Positions 38,405-46,844 of a DNA stretch of 64,000 bases are shown here, in pieces. Both the position numbers and the translations under genes were made by a program. The DNA comes from Leptolyngbya sp. SIO1E4 (GTDB lineage: Bacteria; Cyanobacteriota; Cyanobacteriia; Phormidesmidales; Phormidesmidaceae): NCBI GenBank assembly GCA_010672825.2, contig JAAHFU020000005.1:310001-374000 (forward strand), read 5' to 3'. Numbering within the stretch: position 1 is the first letter of the stretch; every line of letters begins with the position of its first letter. The notes under the pieces were generated by a model that did not search any database, had not been told where the DNA came from, and saw nothing but the letters and a program-made list of their open reading frames with translations.

Positions 38405-39409
38405 ATGCTGAATCGTCTCTGTCATCGCTTTTTATGGTTCTTGCTGGCAATTTTGACGGCGATCGCAATTTCGGCCTGTAATGTCACCATGTCTCAACAC
38501 CAGGCTGACTCTGGCAAACTGTCAGCTCACACCGATGCACAGCACTCTCCCTGTCGCGTGATTAAACATGCAATGGGTGAAGCTTGTGTTCCCATGCATC
38601 CTCAGCGCATTGCTGTACTGGACTGGCACAGTGTTAATAGTCTCCTTTCACTGCAAGTAAAGCCGATCGGAGTGCCTAGCAATATCGTGCCAGATTTTGC
38701 AGATGAACTGGCTGACGTAGAAAAATTGGGAGTTGATAGTCAAATTAACGTTGAGAAACTGCTGGCGCTACAGCCCGATTTGATTTTGGCGAGTTCATGG
38801 AATACCAGCGAAAATTACGATCAGCTTTCCCAAATTGCACCCACCGTTGTAGATGACTTTAAAACAACAGGAGATTGGAAAAGAAGATTTGCACTACACG
38901 CTGAAGCGTCAGGAATGGCTGAAAAGGCCGATCAGTTGATGAACGACTATGAACAGCGCCTTGCAGAGGTTAGAGATCGGCTGGGCGCAGAGTGGGTTGA
39001 GAATACTAAAGTTTCCCTGGTACGAGTCGGGTCGGATCTTAGTCGCGTTTCCCTTTATTTAAAAAATTCTTTTGGCGGCACCATTCTCGAAGACATTGGC
39101 TTTTCTCGCCCAGCTAGCCAGGACGAAGGCACCATCGACCAGCCTCCCTTTGTGAAGCAGATTAGTAAAGAGCGACTGCAGGAGGCGGATGGCGATGTCA
39201 TCTTTGTTTGGTCATTTGGCGCGACTCCAGAAATTGCCCAAGCCAATCAGGCCGGATTAGAGCAAATGAAAACCGATCCGCTTTGGCTGCAGCTAAACGC
39301 AGTTCAGCAGGGAAAAGTATATGAAGTTGGGCACTACTGGAATTCTGGCAGCCCCCTAACAGCAAATCTAGTTTTCGATGATTTGCTCGAATACTTAGCT
39401 GACAAGTGA
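38405..39409 (+). CDS. FecB-like siderophore-binding lipoprotein 2
   Basis: 334 residues. Lipobox ISAC with Cys25 (WFLLAILTAIAISAC). Peripla_BP_2 fold with the Cys pair CRVIKHAMGEACVPMHPQRI, VEKLLALQPDLILA, LSQIAPTVVDDF and a C-terminal FDDLLEYLADK. It starts 15 bp after the receptor stop, so it is co-transcribed. It is more diverged than lipoproteins 1 and 3, matching the divergence of its own receptor and regulator. Confidence 0.93.
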   Translation: MLNRLCHRFLWFLLAILTAIAISACNVTMSQHQADSGKLSAHTDAQHSPCRVIKHAMGEACVPMHPQRIAVLDWHSVNSLLSLQVKPIGVPSNIVPDFADELADVEKLGVDSQINVEKLLALQPDLILASSWNTSENYDQLSQIAPTVVDDFKTTGDWKRRFALHAEASGMAEKADQLMNDYEQRLAEVRDRLGAEWVENTKVSLVRVGSDLSRVSLYLKNSFGGTILEDIGFSRPASQDEGTIDQPPFVKQISKERLQEADGDVIFVWSFGATPEIAQANQAGLEQMKTDPLWLQLNAVQQGKVYEVGHYWNSGSPLTANLVFDDLLEYLADK

Positions 39410-39422
39410 TTATCAATGTTGA

Positions 39423-39534
39423 GGAGTTTCCGTGAGGAGCCGGTCAGCAGGGTAGGCAATTGCTACCCCACCATGCCGATGTAACCGGATGGGTTTGACT
39501 TGCCGCCTTGCTTAGTTGAGAATGAATTTCAATT
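39423..39534 (+). repeat. Cassette-junction repeat, copy 3 with Fur-box-like site
   Basis: Nearly identical to copy 1 from GAGCCGGTCAGCAGGGTAGG onward, including both stems. It ends with TTGAGAATGAATTTCAATT (39516-39534), 30 bp before regulator 3. Here no ABC gene lies upstream, so the ABC tail codons are a non-coding passenger. Confidence 0.8.
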
Positions 39535-39564
39535 GGAGCATCTTCAACGATCGCCACAACCCTC

Positions 39565-40557
39565 ATGACCATTACCCTCTCTCAGCGTGACTATTGGGAC
39601 TTAGTCAATGCCTCGCGATGCACTCATCAGTCCCTTGCAGTGCAGCCCTTTGAGACGATCATTCCCTATCCAGAGCAGTTAGGCCGGGGTTCCCATCGCT
39701 TCATTCAACTACGGGAAGGCGTGGGGCTGAGAATTTCACATTTTCAGCTCCATACAGAGGATGTGGAAATGGTTTCGCCTGAGCGATCGCACCCATTTGA
39801 GTATTACTTTTGTCTTTCCGGTAGGGTATATGGACAAGAAGTGGTTGCCGCAGGCCAATACTACTTAAACGGCAGCGGCATGGCCCCAGCTGAAGTCACT
39901 GGAGACTCAGCCGATGAGCCGATTTTAAGCGTCAATGTTCACATCGAGCCGTTCGCATTAAAAACTTTTTTAGGAGAGACGTTTGACTTTACCAGCGGTG
40001 GACTGTCTCACCTAATCAGACCCAATGATCGGCTCTATTATCAGCGCCTTGGTGTTTCGACAATGGCGATGCAGGCAGCCCTGCATCAAATTCTCAACTG
40101 CCCCTTTGACGGCATTACTAAAAAAGCTTATTTGGAAAGCAAAGTCTGGGAGCTGATGGCGCTGCTGATTGACCAGGAACTTCAGCAGCCAGCGGTTAAG
40201 CAGCGGCCAAAGCCTTTAAAGGCTGACGATATCGAGCGGATTCACTATGCCAGAGAGGTCTTGACGGTGCGGCTTAGCGATCCGCCTTCTTTGATGGAGC
40301 TGGCGCGCCTGGCGGGCATTAATGACTGCAAGCTCAAAGCGGGGTTTCGGCAGGTCTTCGGCACGACGGTATTTGGCTATTTGCACAATTGCCGCATGGA
40401 GCGATCGCGCCAGCTTTTAGACACAGGTGAAATGACTGTTGCTGAAGCGTCACAGGCGGTGGGATATGCCAACCGCAGCCACTTTGCGATCGCCTTTCGC
40501 AAAAAGTTTGGCCTGAATCCTGGCATCTATCGCAGACAACAGCAGCCTTTTGGGTAA
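39565..40557 (+). CDS. AraC/PchR-like siderophore regulator 3
   Basis: 330 residues. The first 60 residues are nearly identical to regulator 1 (MTITLSQRDYWDLVNASRC). The sensing domain then differs at scattered places (HPFEYYFCLSGRVYGQEVVA), and the HTH domain differs at several positions (PSLMELARLAGINDCKLKAG; TVAEASQAVGYANRSHFAIA). The differences in the DNA-reading helices suggest its own operator preference. Cassette 3; the gap to the receptor is unusually long (342 bp). Confidence 0.92.
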   Translation: MTITLSQRDYWDLVNASRCTHQSLAVQPFETIIPYPEQLGRGSHRFIQLREGVGLRISHFQLHTEDVEMVSPERSHPFEYYFCLSGRVYGQEVVAAGQYYLNGSGMAPAEVTGDSADEPILSVNVHIEPFALKTFLGETFDFTSGGLSHLIRPNDRLYYQRLGVSTMAMQAALHQILNCPFDGITKKAYLESKVWELMALLIDQELQQPAVKQRPKPLKADDIERIHYAREVLTVRLSDPPSLMELARLAGINDCKLKAGFRQVFGTTVFGYLHNCRMERSRQLLDTGEMTVAEASQAVGYANRSHFAIAFRKKFGLNPGIYRRQQQPFG

Positions 40558-40676
40558 AGGTGCTAAAAAGGCTGACTATGTTAGTTACCCTTCAGTTCAT
40601 GTCAACAAGCCTGTAACTGGATGCCGGAAGCGATTAAGATCGATTGTCGCAACTTGAATCGAGTCAGATATTCAGG

Positions 40677-40725
40677 AAAAACTCCGACGACCGTTCAAAA
40701 AAGCTCCCGTCACCGTTCAAACTCC
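40677..40725 (+). promoter_or_regulatory. Triple operator-like repeats of receptor 3
   Basis: AAAAACTCCG (40677-40686), AAAAAGCTCC (40698-40707) and TTCAAACTCC (40716-40725). Three copies spaced 22 and 18 bp (measured between the ACTCC/GCTCC cores), with CCGTTCA between them twice. Lies in the 342-bp leader 40558-40899, which holds no gene. About 175 bp before the receptor ATG. Confidence 0.55.
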
Positions 40726-40899
40726 CCTTCCGCAAGCGGTTCCCGCCCAGTAAGCTTCCTGAGAAGTATTCCGATTTGGACGTGGGGTAAGGGAATGCAT
40801 TAACGAGCGGATATTGAGGCGACTCTTAAATTGCCCACCCGCTCACCCATCCACTCCTTTCCCATCTCGGAACGCTATACGGTGTTGTGGGAGTGAGTG

Positions 40900-43500
40900 A
40901 TGCATCAACTACAAAGACTATTTTGGCTGACGGGTGTGTTTTCGGTGGCGCTGGCTGCTGCTGCCCAGGCCGACTCTCTGGAGGTGTCTGCTGTTTCGGA
41001 AACTGAGGGGATCTCAGTAGAGGAGCTGGAGCCCAGCGCCGACCCCGCACCCGCTACCACCGTTGAAGAATGGATGAGCCAAATGGAGGCACCAGCGCCG
41101 CCCCCTGAAGCCGCGACAGACCTGGCCCAGGCGCTCACCGAGATTACGGCGATTCGGGTAAGCGAAACAGCAAATGGACTGGAGCTCGTTTTAGAAGCGG
41201 CGGCCCCTCTGGCAGAGCCGCAAACCTCAGTAGTGGGCAATGCGCTGACGGCGGAAATTCCCAATGCGGTGCTGAATTTGCCGGAGGGCGAGGTGTTTGA
41301 GCAGTTTGCTCCGGCGGAGGGCCTTGCGCTGGTGCGCGTAACGGAGCTGCCGGATAACCGCGTGCAGATTTCCATCACGGGTACGGAGGCCCCACCGCAG
41401 ACGCAGATCAGCGCCGATGCAGGCACCTTGGTGCTGAGCGTGGTGCCGGGAGTCGCCACCGCCACCAATGCCGATGATGAGGCGATTCAGGTGGTGGTGA
41501 CAGGGGAAGAGGATGAGGGCTATAACCCGTCGAATGCGAGTACGGCGACTCGCACCGATACACCCCTGCGGGATATTCCCCAATCGATTCAGGTGGTGCC
41601 GCGACAAGTAATTGAAGACCAGCAGGCTCGGAGTCTTCAAGATGTTACCCGCAACGTTAGTGGTGTCTTTCAGGGAAGTTCCTTTGGTAATTCTTTGAAT
41701 ACGTCTATCATTCGCGGATTTCAGACGGATGTTTTCCTGCGAGATGGTTTTAGAGATCCGACCCGAATATTAAGAGAAACTGCTGATTTGGAAAGAATAG
41801 AAGTCCTTAAAGGACCTGCTTCGGTACTGTACGGCACCCTAGAGCCAGGGGGCATTATTAACTTAGTCACCAAACAGCCTTTGGAAGACCCTTTATACTC
41901 AGTGGACTTGACAGTTGGCAGTTTTGGTTTTGTCGAACCGAGCATCGACCTGGGCGGTTCCTTGAACGAAAGTGGCACTCTGCTCTATCGCTTGAATGCT
42001 CTTTACGAAAACGGCGGTAATTTTCGCGATTTTGACGACCAGGAAGTGGAGCGGCTTTTTATTGCCCCAAGCTTGACTTGGCAAATTAGCGACAACACTG
42101 ATATTACCTTTAACTTTGACTACTTCGATGACGAGCGACCATACGACAGAGGAATTGTTGCCTTTGGAAATGGAGTTGCTGATATTCCCTCTGATCGTAT
42201 ATTGGGCGAACTAGACGATGTCGCAAAAACCGAGTCTCTTGAAGCTGGTTATCTGCTAGAACATCGTTTCAGCGATAGCTGGAGACTACGTAATAATTTC
42301 CGCTTCAACTCATTAGATCGCTTCGATATTTTTACTGACCCCCAAAGTCTTGACGAGTCAACAGGAATTTTAACTAGAAGATTTGGCGACCTTGAGCGTA
42401 CAGATGAAATTTATTCCCTGCAAACTAACGTAGTTGGTGAGTTCTCGACAGGTTCAGTAGAACACACCTTATTGTTCGGGATCGATCTGTTTCGGGAAAC
42501 CCTAGACCTCGACAACCGCTTTAGCGAGAACGGTGTTCCTTCGTCGATTAATATCTTCGATCCAGAGTATGGTATTGTTCCCCGACCAGAGCGAAACGAA
42601 CTTCCACTGAACCTGATTTTGGACTCTCAGACCAATACCCTGGGTATTTATCTACAAGACCAAATTGAACTAAGCGAACAGTGGCAACTGCTGGTGGGGG
42701 GACGCTTCGATATCGTAGATCAAGAATCGTTTTTAGATGGCAGTTTCTTTGGCGAAAGCAGCAGTTCACAGCAGCAAGAAGAGGCTTTTAGTCCTCGACT
42801 CGGTATTGTTTATCAACCCATCGAACTGCTGTCTCTCTACGCCAGTTTTACTCAGTCCTTTGTACCCAATTCTAGCGTTGATGAAGACGGCAACCTGCTG
42901 GATCCCGAACGGGGCAACCAGTACGAAGTGGGCATCAAAGGAGACTTCCTTGACGGCAACCTATCTGCTACTCTAGCTGCCTTTAATATCAATAAAACCA
43001 ACATTGCGATTGCTGACCCTGACCTTCCAGGGGTGAGCCGACCGATTGGGGAACAGAGGAGTCGAGGCATTGAAATAGATCTCAGAGGAGAGATTCTACC
43101 AGGCTGGAATATCTTTGCCTCCTACGCTTACACCGATGCGGAGATCACTGAAGATGATGGTAGTGAAGACGAAGGTAATCGTCTGTTTGGGGTACCCGAG
43201 CATGCAGCCAGCCTGTGGACGACCTACGAAATTCAGGCGGGAGATTTACAGGGTTTGGGCTTTGGTGCCGGAGTATTCTTTGTTGGCGAGCGGCAAGGGG
43301 ATACTGCAAACAGTTTTCAAGTACCTAGCTATACTCGCGTCGATGCTAGCATCTCTTATCGGAGAGACAACTGGCGGGCAGGGATTAACTTTCAGAATCT
43401 TTTTGACATTGCTTATATCGAGTCCATTGAGAATGACAGACTAGAAGTTTACCCTGGAGCTCCGTTTACGGTGCTAGCTAACTTCTCGATAGAGTTTTAA
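40900..43500 (+). CDS. TonB-dependent siderophore receptor 3 (AMIN domain)
   Basis: 866 residues from the ATG at 40900 (GGGAG upstream; a GTG one codon earlier is open). Signal peptide (LTGVFSVALAAAAQA), AMIN (TEITAIRVSETANGLELVLE ... LSVVPG), TonB box (AIQVVVTGEED), plug and barrel with terminal Phe (FSIEF). The plug and barrel are almost the same as in receptor 1 over long stretches (ETADLERIEVLKGPASVLYG; RLRNNFRFNSLDRFDIF), whereas the first ~90 residues differ completely. The recent copy therefore acquired or kept a different N-terminal region. Its lipoprotein is also nearly identical to lipoprotein 1. Confidence 0.95.
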   Translation: MHQLQRLFWLTGVFSVALAAAAQADSLEVSAVSETEGISVEELEPSADPAPATTVEEWMSQMEAPAPPPEAATDLAQALTEITAIRVSETANGLELVLEAAAPLAEPQTSVVGNALTAEIPNAVLNLPEGEVFEQFAPAEGLALVRVTELPDNRVQISITGTEAPPQTQISADAGTLVLSVVPGVATATNADDEAIQVVVTGEEDEGYNPSNASTATRTDTPLRDIPQSIQVVPRQVIEDQQARSLQDVTRNVSGVFQGSSFGNSLNTSIIRGFQTDVFLRDGFRDPTRILRETADLERIEVLKGPASVLYGTLEPGGIINLVTKQPLEDPLYSVDLTVGSFGFVEPSIDLGGSLNESGTLLYRLNALYENGGNFRDFDDQEVERLFIAPSLTWQISDNTDITFNFDYFDDERPYDRGIVAFGNGVADIPSDRILGELDDVAKTESLEAGYLLEHRFSDSWRLRNNFRFNSLDRFDIFTDPQSLDESTGILTRRFGDLERTDEIYSLQTNVVGEFSTGSVEHTLLFGIDLFRETLDLDNRFSENGVPSSINIFDPEYGIVPRPERNELPLNLILDSQTNTLGIYLQDQIELSEQWQLLVGGRFDIVDQESFLDGSFFGESSSSQQQEEAFSPRLGIVYQPIELLSLYASFTQSFVPNSSVDEDGNLLDPERGNQYEVGIKGDFLDGNLSATLAAFNINKTNIAIADPDLPGVSRPIGEQRSRGIEIDLRGEILPGWNIFASYAYTDAEITEDDGSEDEGNRLFGVPEHAASLWTTYEIQAGDLQGLGFGAGVFFVGERQGDTANSFQVPSYTRVDASISYRRDNWRAGINFQNLFDIAYIESIENDRLEVYPGAPFTVLANFSIEF

Positions 43501-43623
43501 TGAAGGCAGAGGTCAGAAGAGAATGTTCTTCGTTTCCGTTAACTCTAGTATTTCCTCTGTTGCCTCTGTTTGTGTCTAAGTTACGTTGCTTACTGACAAA
43601 TAGATTTATTTAGCTGGAGGAGT

Positions 43624-44643
43624 ATGTCACAAATCAAGAGGAAGTCAGGGGGAGTCCAAAGAAGTCGCAAATGGTTAAATCAATGTCTACTTCTACTACT
43701 CGCTTTAGTAACTGTTTCAGCCTGCAACAGTACCGCACCCAATCAAAATCAGCCAATCAATCCTCAAACAGATATATCTAATTGTAGAGGAGTGCAACAT
43801 GCATTGGGAGAAACTTGTGTTCCCATCAATCCTCAGCGAGTTATTGTTCTTGCTGGTGGCTTAGATACTGTCTTGTCACTAGGAGTAAAACCTATCGGCA
43901 GTACTCATATTGATACTAATCGATGGTATTACCTAGAAGATAGACTAGAAGGGATTGAGAGCCTCGGTAATCCTCGTAGTCCTAATTTGGAGGCAATTAC
44001 GGCTCTGAAGCCAGATTTAATTTTGGGGTTTGAGGCGACTGATAAAGAAAACTATGTGCTGCTGTCGCAAATCGCGCCAACCGTTATCGCTGAAATACAA
44101 GGCAGCGGTGATTGGAAAAAGATGTTGAACAAGTATGCAGAAGCTCTAGGCAAGACTGAGAAAGCCAAACAAATAATGACGGATTACCAAGCTCGAATTG
44201 AGGAGTTTCAGACTCAGATGGGTGATCGCCTTTCGCAAACAGAAGTTTCTATTCTTCACGTCGAGCCTCAATTAGAAATCTATCTGGAAGATAGTTTCCC
44301 TGCAACTGTAGTAGCAGACGCGGGTTTGCCTCGTCCTTCTGATCAAACAAGCACAGAATCAACATTTACCATGAATATCAGCAAGGAACTACTCCACAAG
44401 GCAGATGGAGATATTATTTTTGTCTGGACTAGTGGTCGCAATGAAGACCTGACAGAAGATGTTCAGGCTGCATTAGAAGAACTAAAAGCTGATCCTCTCT
44501 GGTCGCAACTCAATGCGGTACAGCAAGGTCAAGTTTATGATGTTCCTGGCTACTGGCTCGGTATGGGGCCGATCTCAGCTAACTTAGTCCTCGGCGATTT
44601 GTTTAAGTATTTGGTCGATTCACCATCTCAAGTCCCTCAATGA
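43624..44643 (+). CDS. FecB-like siderophore-binding lipoprotein 3
   Basis: 339 residues, nearly identical to lipoprotein 1, including the leader spacer and the GGAGGAG ribosome site. Lipobox VSAC (Cys34), Cys pair CRGVQHALGETCVPINPQRV, LEAITALKPDLILG, C-terminal GDLFKYLVDSPSQ. It carries ferric siderophore from receptor 3 to the permease. The near identity with cassette 1 marks a recent duplication of the receptor-lipoprotein part. Confidence 0.93.
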   Translation: MSQIKRKSGGVQRSRKWLNQCLLLLLALVTVSACNSTAPNQNQPINPQTDISNCRGVQHALGETCVPINPQRVIVLAGGLDTVLSLGVKPIGSTHIDTNRWYYLEDRLEGIESLGNPRSPNLEAITALKPDLILGFEATDKENYVLLSQIAPTVIAEIQGSGDWKKMLNKYAEALGKTEKAKQIMTDYQARIEEFQTQMGDRLSQTEVSILHVEPQLEIYLEDSFPATVVADAGLPRPSDQTSTESTFTMNISKELLHKADGDIIFVWTSGRNEDLTEDVQAALEELKADPLWSQLNAVQQGQVYDVPGYWLGMGPISANLVLGDLFKYLVDSPSQVPQ

Positions 44644-44784
44644 CGCTAAATCATCAGCTTCTCAATGGCAGCTTTGAAAAATCCAGCTAACGCCAGAGGG
44701 GAGCACGTTTAATTATTAAAGTTGGCGTATTTTTTGGTAGAGCGCAGGTACGATTATTGCCCATCCATCCTCAGATGCCCCACG

Positions 44785-44853
44785 CTATTCCCGACCTGCC
44801 AACCAGTCCTCCAAGTCTGCCAAATTCGTAAACTCCAGCAGCGCCTCACTCAA
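44785..44853 (-). pseudogene. DUF4351 tail relic 1
   Basis: Minus-strand translation reads LSEALLEFTNLADLEDWLAG and ends RE-stop. This is the C-terminal DUF4351 segment of cyanobacterial Rpn/PD-(D/E)XK transposase-like proteins; the rest of the gene is absent. It directly abuts the 3' end of hepT. Sequence 44644-44784 has no gene. Confidence 0.7.
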
Positions 44854-44854
44854 C

Positions 44855-45196
44855 CTAAACGCTTCGCTTAATTTCCATAATCACTGCTTTCAGTGATGGA
44901 ATTCCTTCTTCGACAGTGGACCAAACGACCGCCATATCAATTCCCCAATATTCATGAACTAACATATCTCTCATGCCAGTAATTGAGCGCCAAGCAACTT
45001 GTGGATGTGCTCTACGGACTTCATCGGGAATTTTCTTAGTCGCTTCTCCTAAAATTTCAATGGATTTGACAACGGCTAAGACTTTCTCTCGATTTTCTCG
45101 AAATTCATTAAAATCAATCCCATCGGTGAAAGCTTCAATATCAGCGATCGCAGCCAAAATATCATCAAGATATTCTGAGAGAGCACGTTTCGTCAT
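44855..45196 (-). CDS. hepT: HepT-like HEPN toxin (DUF86)
   Basis: 113 residues, all-helical HEPN/DUF86 protein. The RNase motif R-x4-H-x-Y is present (RDMLVHEYWG), the same tyrosine that the partner antitoxin modifies with AMP. HepT cleaves RNA when unmodified. Its start overlaps the stop of mntA by 4 bp (ATGA), so the two are translationally coupled. The pair lies between two DUF4351 relics in the gap between cassettes 3 and 4. Confidence 0.9.
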   Translation of the reverse strand: MTKRALSEYLDDILAAIADIEAFTDGIDFNEFRENREKVLAVVKSIEILGEATKKIPDEVRRAHPQVAWRSITGMRDMLVHEYWGIDMAVVWSTVEEGIPSLKAVIMEIKRSV

Positions 45197-45486
45197 ATAT
45201 AAATAATTTCGGCTAGAACACGCGCTTTAATTCGCGATTTAAGACCATTTTTTGTCACCAAATCAACTCTCAAGCCGACTTGTTCACTCAAATAATCTCG
45301 TAACTCTACCAACTGAAATAATGTTGGCGCTTTGTCGTAGTCAATTAAAATATCAAGATCACTCTCTGCCGTTTGTTCTCCTCTAGCATAAGAGCCAAAA
45401 ATACCCAACATCGTGACTTGATATTGCTCCTGTAATAGCGATTTATTCTGTCTCAAAATTTGCTTGAAATCATCTAAAGTTTTCAT
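45193..45486 (-). CDS. mntA: MntA-like nucleotidyltransferase antitoxin
   Basis: 97 residues. Minimal nucleotidyltransferase with GIFGSYARGEQTAESDLDIL, the G-S-x10-D-x-D motif holding both metal-binding Asp residues. A third acidic residue follows in RVDLVTK. MntA adds AMP to the tyrosine of the HepT HEPN motif and so neutralises it. The ATG at 45486 has AAGGAAAG about 7 bases upstream; an in-frame ATG 18 codons earlier (45540) is possible but lacks a site. Confidence 0.9.
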   Translation of the reverse strand: MKTLDDFKQILRQNKSLLQEQYQVTMLGIFGSYARGEQTAESDLDILIDYDKAPTLFQLVELRDYLSEQVGLRVDLVTKNGLKSRIKARVLAEIIYI

Positions 45487-45569
45487 CGACGCTTTCCTTA
45501 TCGCGGCTTTTAACTCATTTCCCCGATACAGCACTTTCATTCTACTGCCTTGAGAACGTATAGCGATCG

Positions 45570-45720
45570 CTATTCCCGATTTGCCAATCAGCCCTCTAAG
45601 TCCGCCAAATTCGTAAACTCCAGCAGTGCCTCACTCAAAGCTTCCAGGTCAGCTAAGGAAAGCCCAGCATCTCCCTTATCCAGGAGAGCAAAAAAAGTAG
45701 GGGAAAGCTTGCAAACTCAT
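45570..45720 (-). pseudogene. DUF4351 tail relic 2
   Basis: Minus-strand translation gives LSPTFFALLDKGDAGLSLAD, then LEALSEALLEFTNLADLEG, a TGA stop, and LANRE. A longer relic than the other two, interrupted by that stop. Sequence 45721-45889 has no gene. Confidence 0.65.
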
Positions 45721-45889
45721 TCAGTAGAATAGACGCTTTCTCAGGTTTCTGACGGCCTATCGGCTTAGATTATGGGGTGCGATCGCAGATTTAAAGCTGG
45801 GTACTATGCACTTTTGAGTAGCGATTGCTTGTAATACCAGGCTTTCCCTCGGTTTTTTCCACTCTCTTAGGTGCGCAAGACCCCGGGGT

Positions 45890-46669
45890 TCACTGAGTCC
45901 GGAGCCACAGGCCCCCCAAGTCGACTGGCTCTGTGACCTCAATGCCCGCGACCAATAGCCCCGTAATCCCTTCAGTTTCACCGGGTTCGAAAAACAAGGG
46001 CACCCGGGGGAGCGGGACTCGGATCGCGCCCGCGACGGACTCAACCGCAAGCCCGAGCAGTTCGGAGACCCCTGCGGCCGCAGCCTCGGGATCGCTGCTG
46101 GTCACCACCACACCTACCAGATCGGCATCGGATTTGGGCAAGCCAGGCACGGAGGTTCCCGATGCTTCGGCTTCAGCCCGAGCCTCCGCGCGTTTGGCGG
46201 CCAGCACGTCGCGGGGTGGATCGAAGGAGATGAAGAACGGCCACCACCCGGGGCCATCGAGAACGAAGACCTCGGTGAACGCCAGATCGTATTCCTCGAA
46301 CCGAACCTGCGTCTCGGCGACTTCGTGACCCTTGACGCGCAACTGTTCGGCCATCCGACCTGCATCCGGTACATGCACCGCAAATGTCAGCCCACCGGAA
46401 CGCCCGCCTAGCGACTCGACCGCGGGCCGGAGTATTGCCAGCGCCTCGGCATACAGGCTCGTACGTACCGCCTCCCAATCGTCGACGGTCGCCAACTCCA
46501 CGTAGTTGACCAGGTCGAAGGCCCATAAGGCATTGCGAAAGCCTGGCATCGTGAGGGCGTCGCGTACCGGAAGTCTCGCTGCTCGGTACGCCTCGGCAGC
46601 CTGGTCGATGTCGGTGACCCAGTGGATGAGGTGGTCGAAGGAGGGCTGCTCAGCGTATTCGGTGCTCAT
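45890..46669 (-). CDS. VOC / glyoxalase-like domain protein, foreign composition
   Basis: 259 residues from the ATG at 46669. The N-terminal half matches a Glyoxalase_3-like VOC domain (SFDHLIHWVTDIDQAAEAYR; NALWAFDLVNYVELATVDDW; GGRSGGLTFAVHVPDAGRM), and the C-terminal half repeats the fold. The reaction is not known. Base composition stands out: codons are strongly GC-rich (gccgcggccg, gcgtcgacc types), unlike the surrounding ~50% GC, and HIP1 sites are missing. This suggests transfer from a high-GC organism such as an actinobacterium. It lies just upstream of, and divergent from, regulator 4, where the other cassettes have the junction repeat. Confidence 0.85.
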   Translation of the reverse strand: MSTEYAEQPSFDHLIHWVTDIDQAAEAYRAARLPVRDALTMPGFRNALWAFDLVNYVELATVDDWEAVRTSLYAEALAILRPAVESLGGRSGGLTFAVHVPDAGRMAEQLRVKGHEVAETQVRFEEYDLAFTEVFVLDGPGWWPFFISFDPPRDVLAAKRAEARAEAEASGTSVPGLPKSDADLVGVVVTSSDPEAAAAGVSELLGLAVESVAGAIRVPLPRVPLFFEPGETEGITGLLVAGIEVTEPVDLGGLWLRTQ

Positions 46670-46788
46670 AGGCGGCGGCTTGTTCAGTAGACGTTTCTGA
46701 AAGTGTGGTGGTCGTGGCAGAAGTCGTGTAGGCAAAGGCCGCAGCGTCGTCGGCCCCATCGACGCGCTTGACTTGTTGCCTGGCCTAG

Positions 46789-46807
46789 TTGAGAGTATCT
46801 TTCAATT
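46789..46807 (+). promoter_or_regulatory. Fur-box-like operator of AraC regulator 4
   Basis: TTGAGAGTATCTTTCAATT, 38 bp before the start. The sequence from about 46760 (CGCTTGACTTGTTGCC...) is the last part of the cassette-junction repeat; the left part has been cut off by the VOC gene segment. Confidence 0.6.
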
Positions 46808-46844
46808 ATAGTGTTCTCTATTTCTGGCGATCGCCACAACCCCC

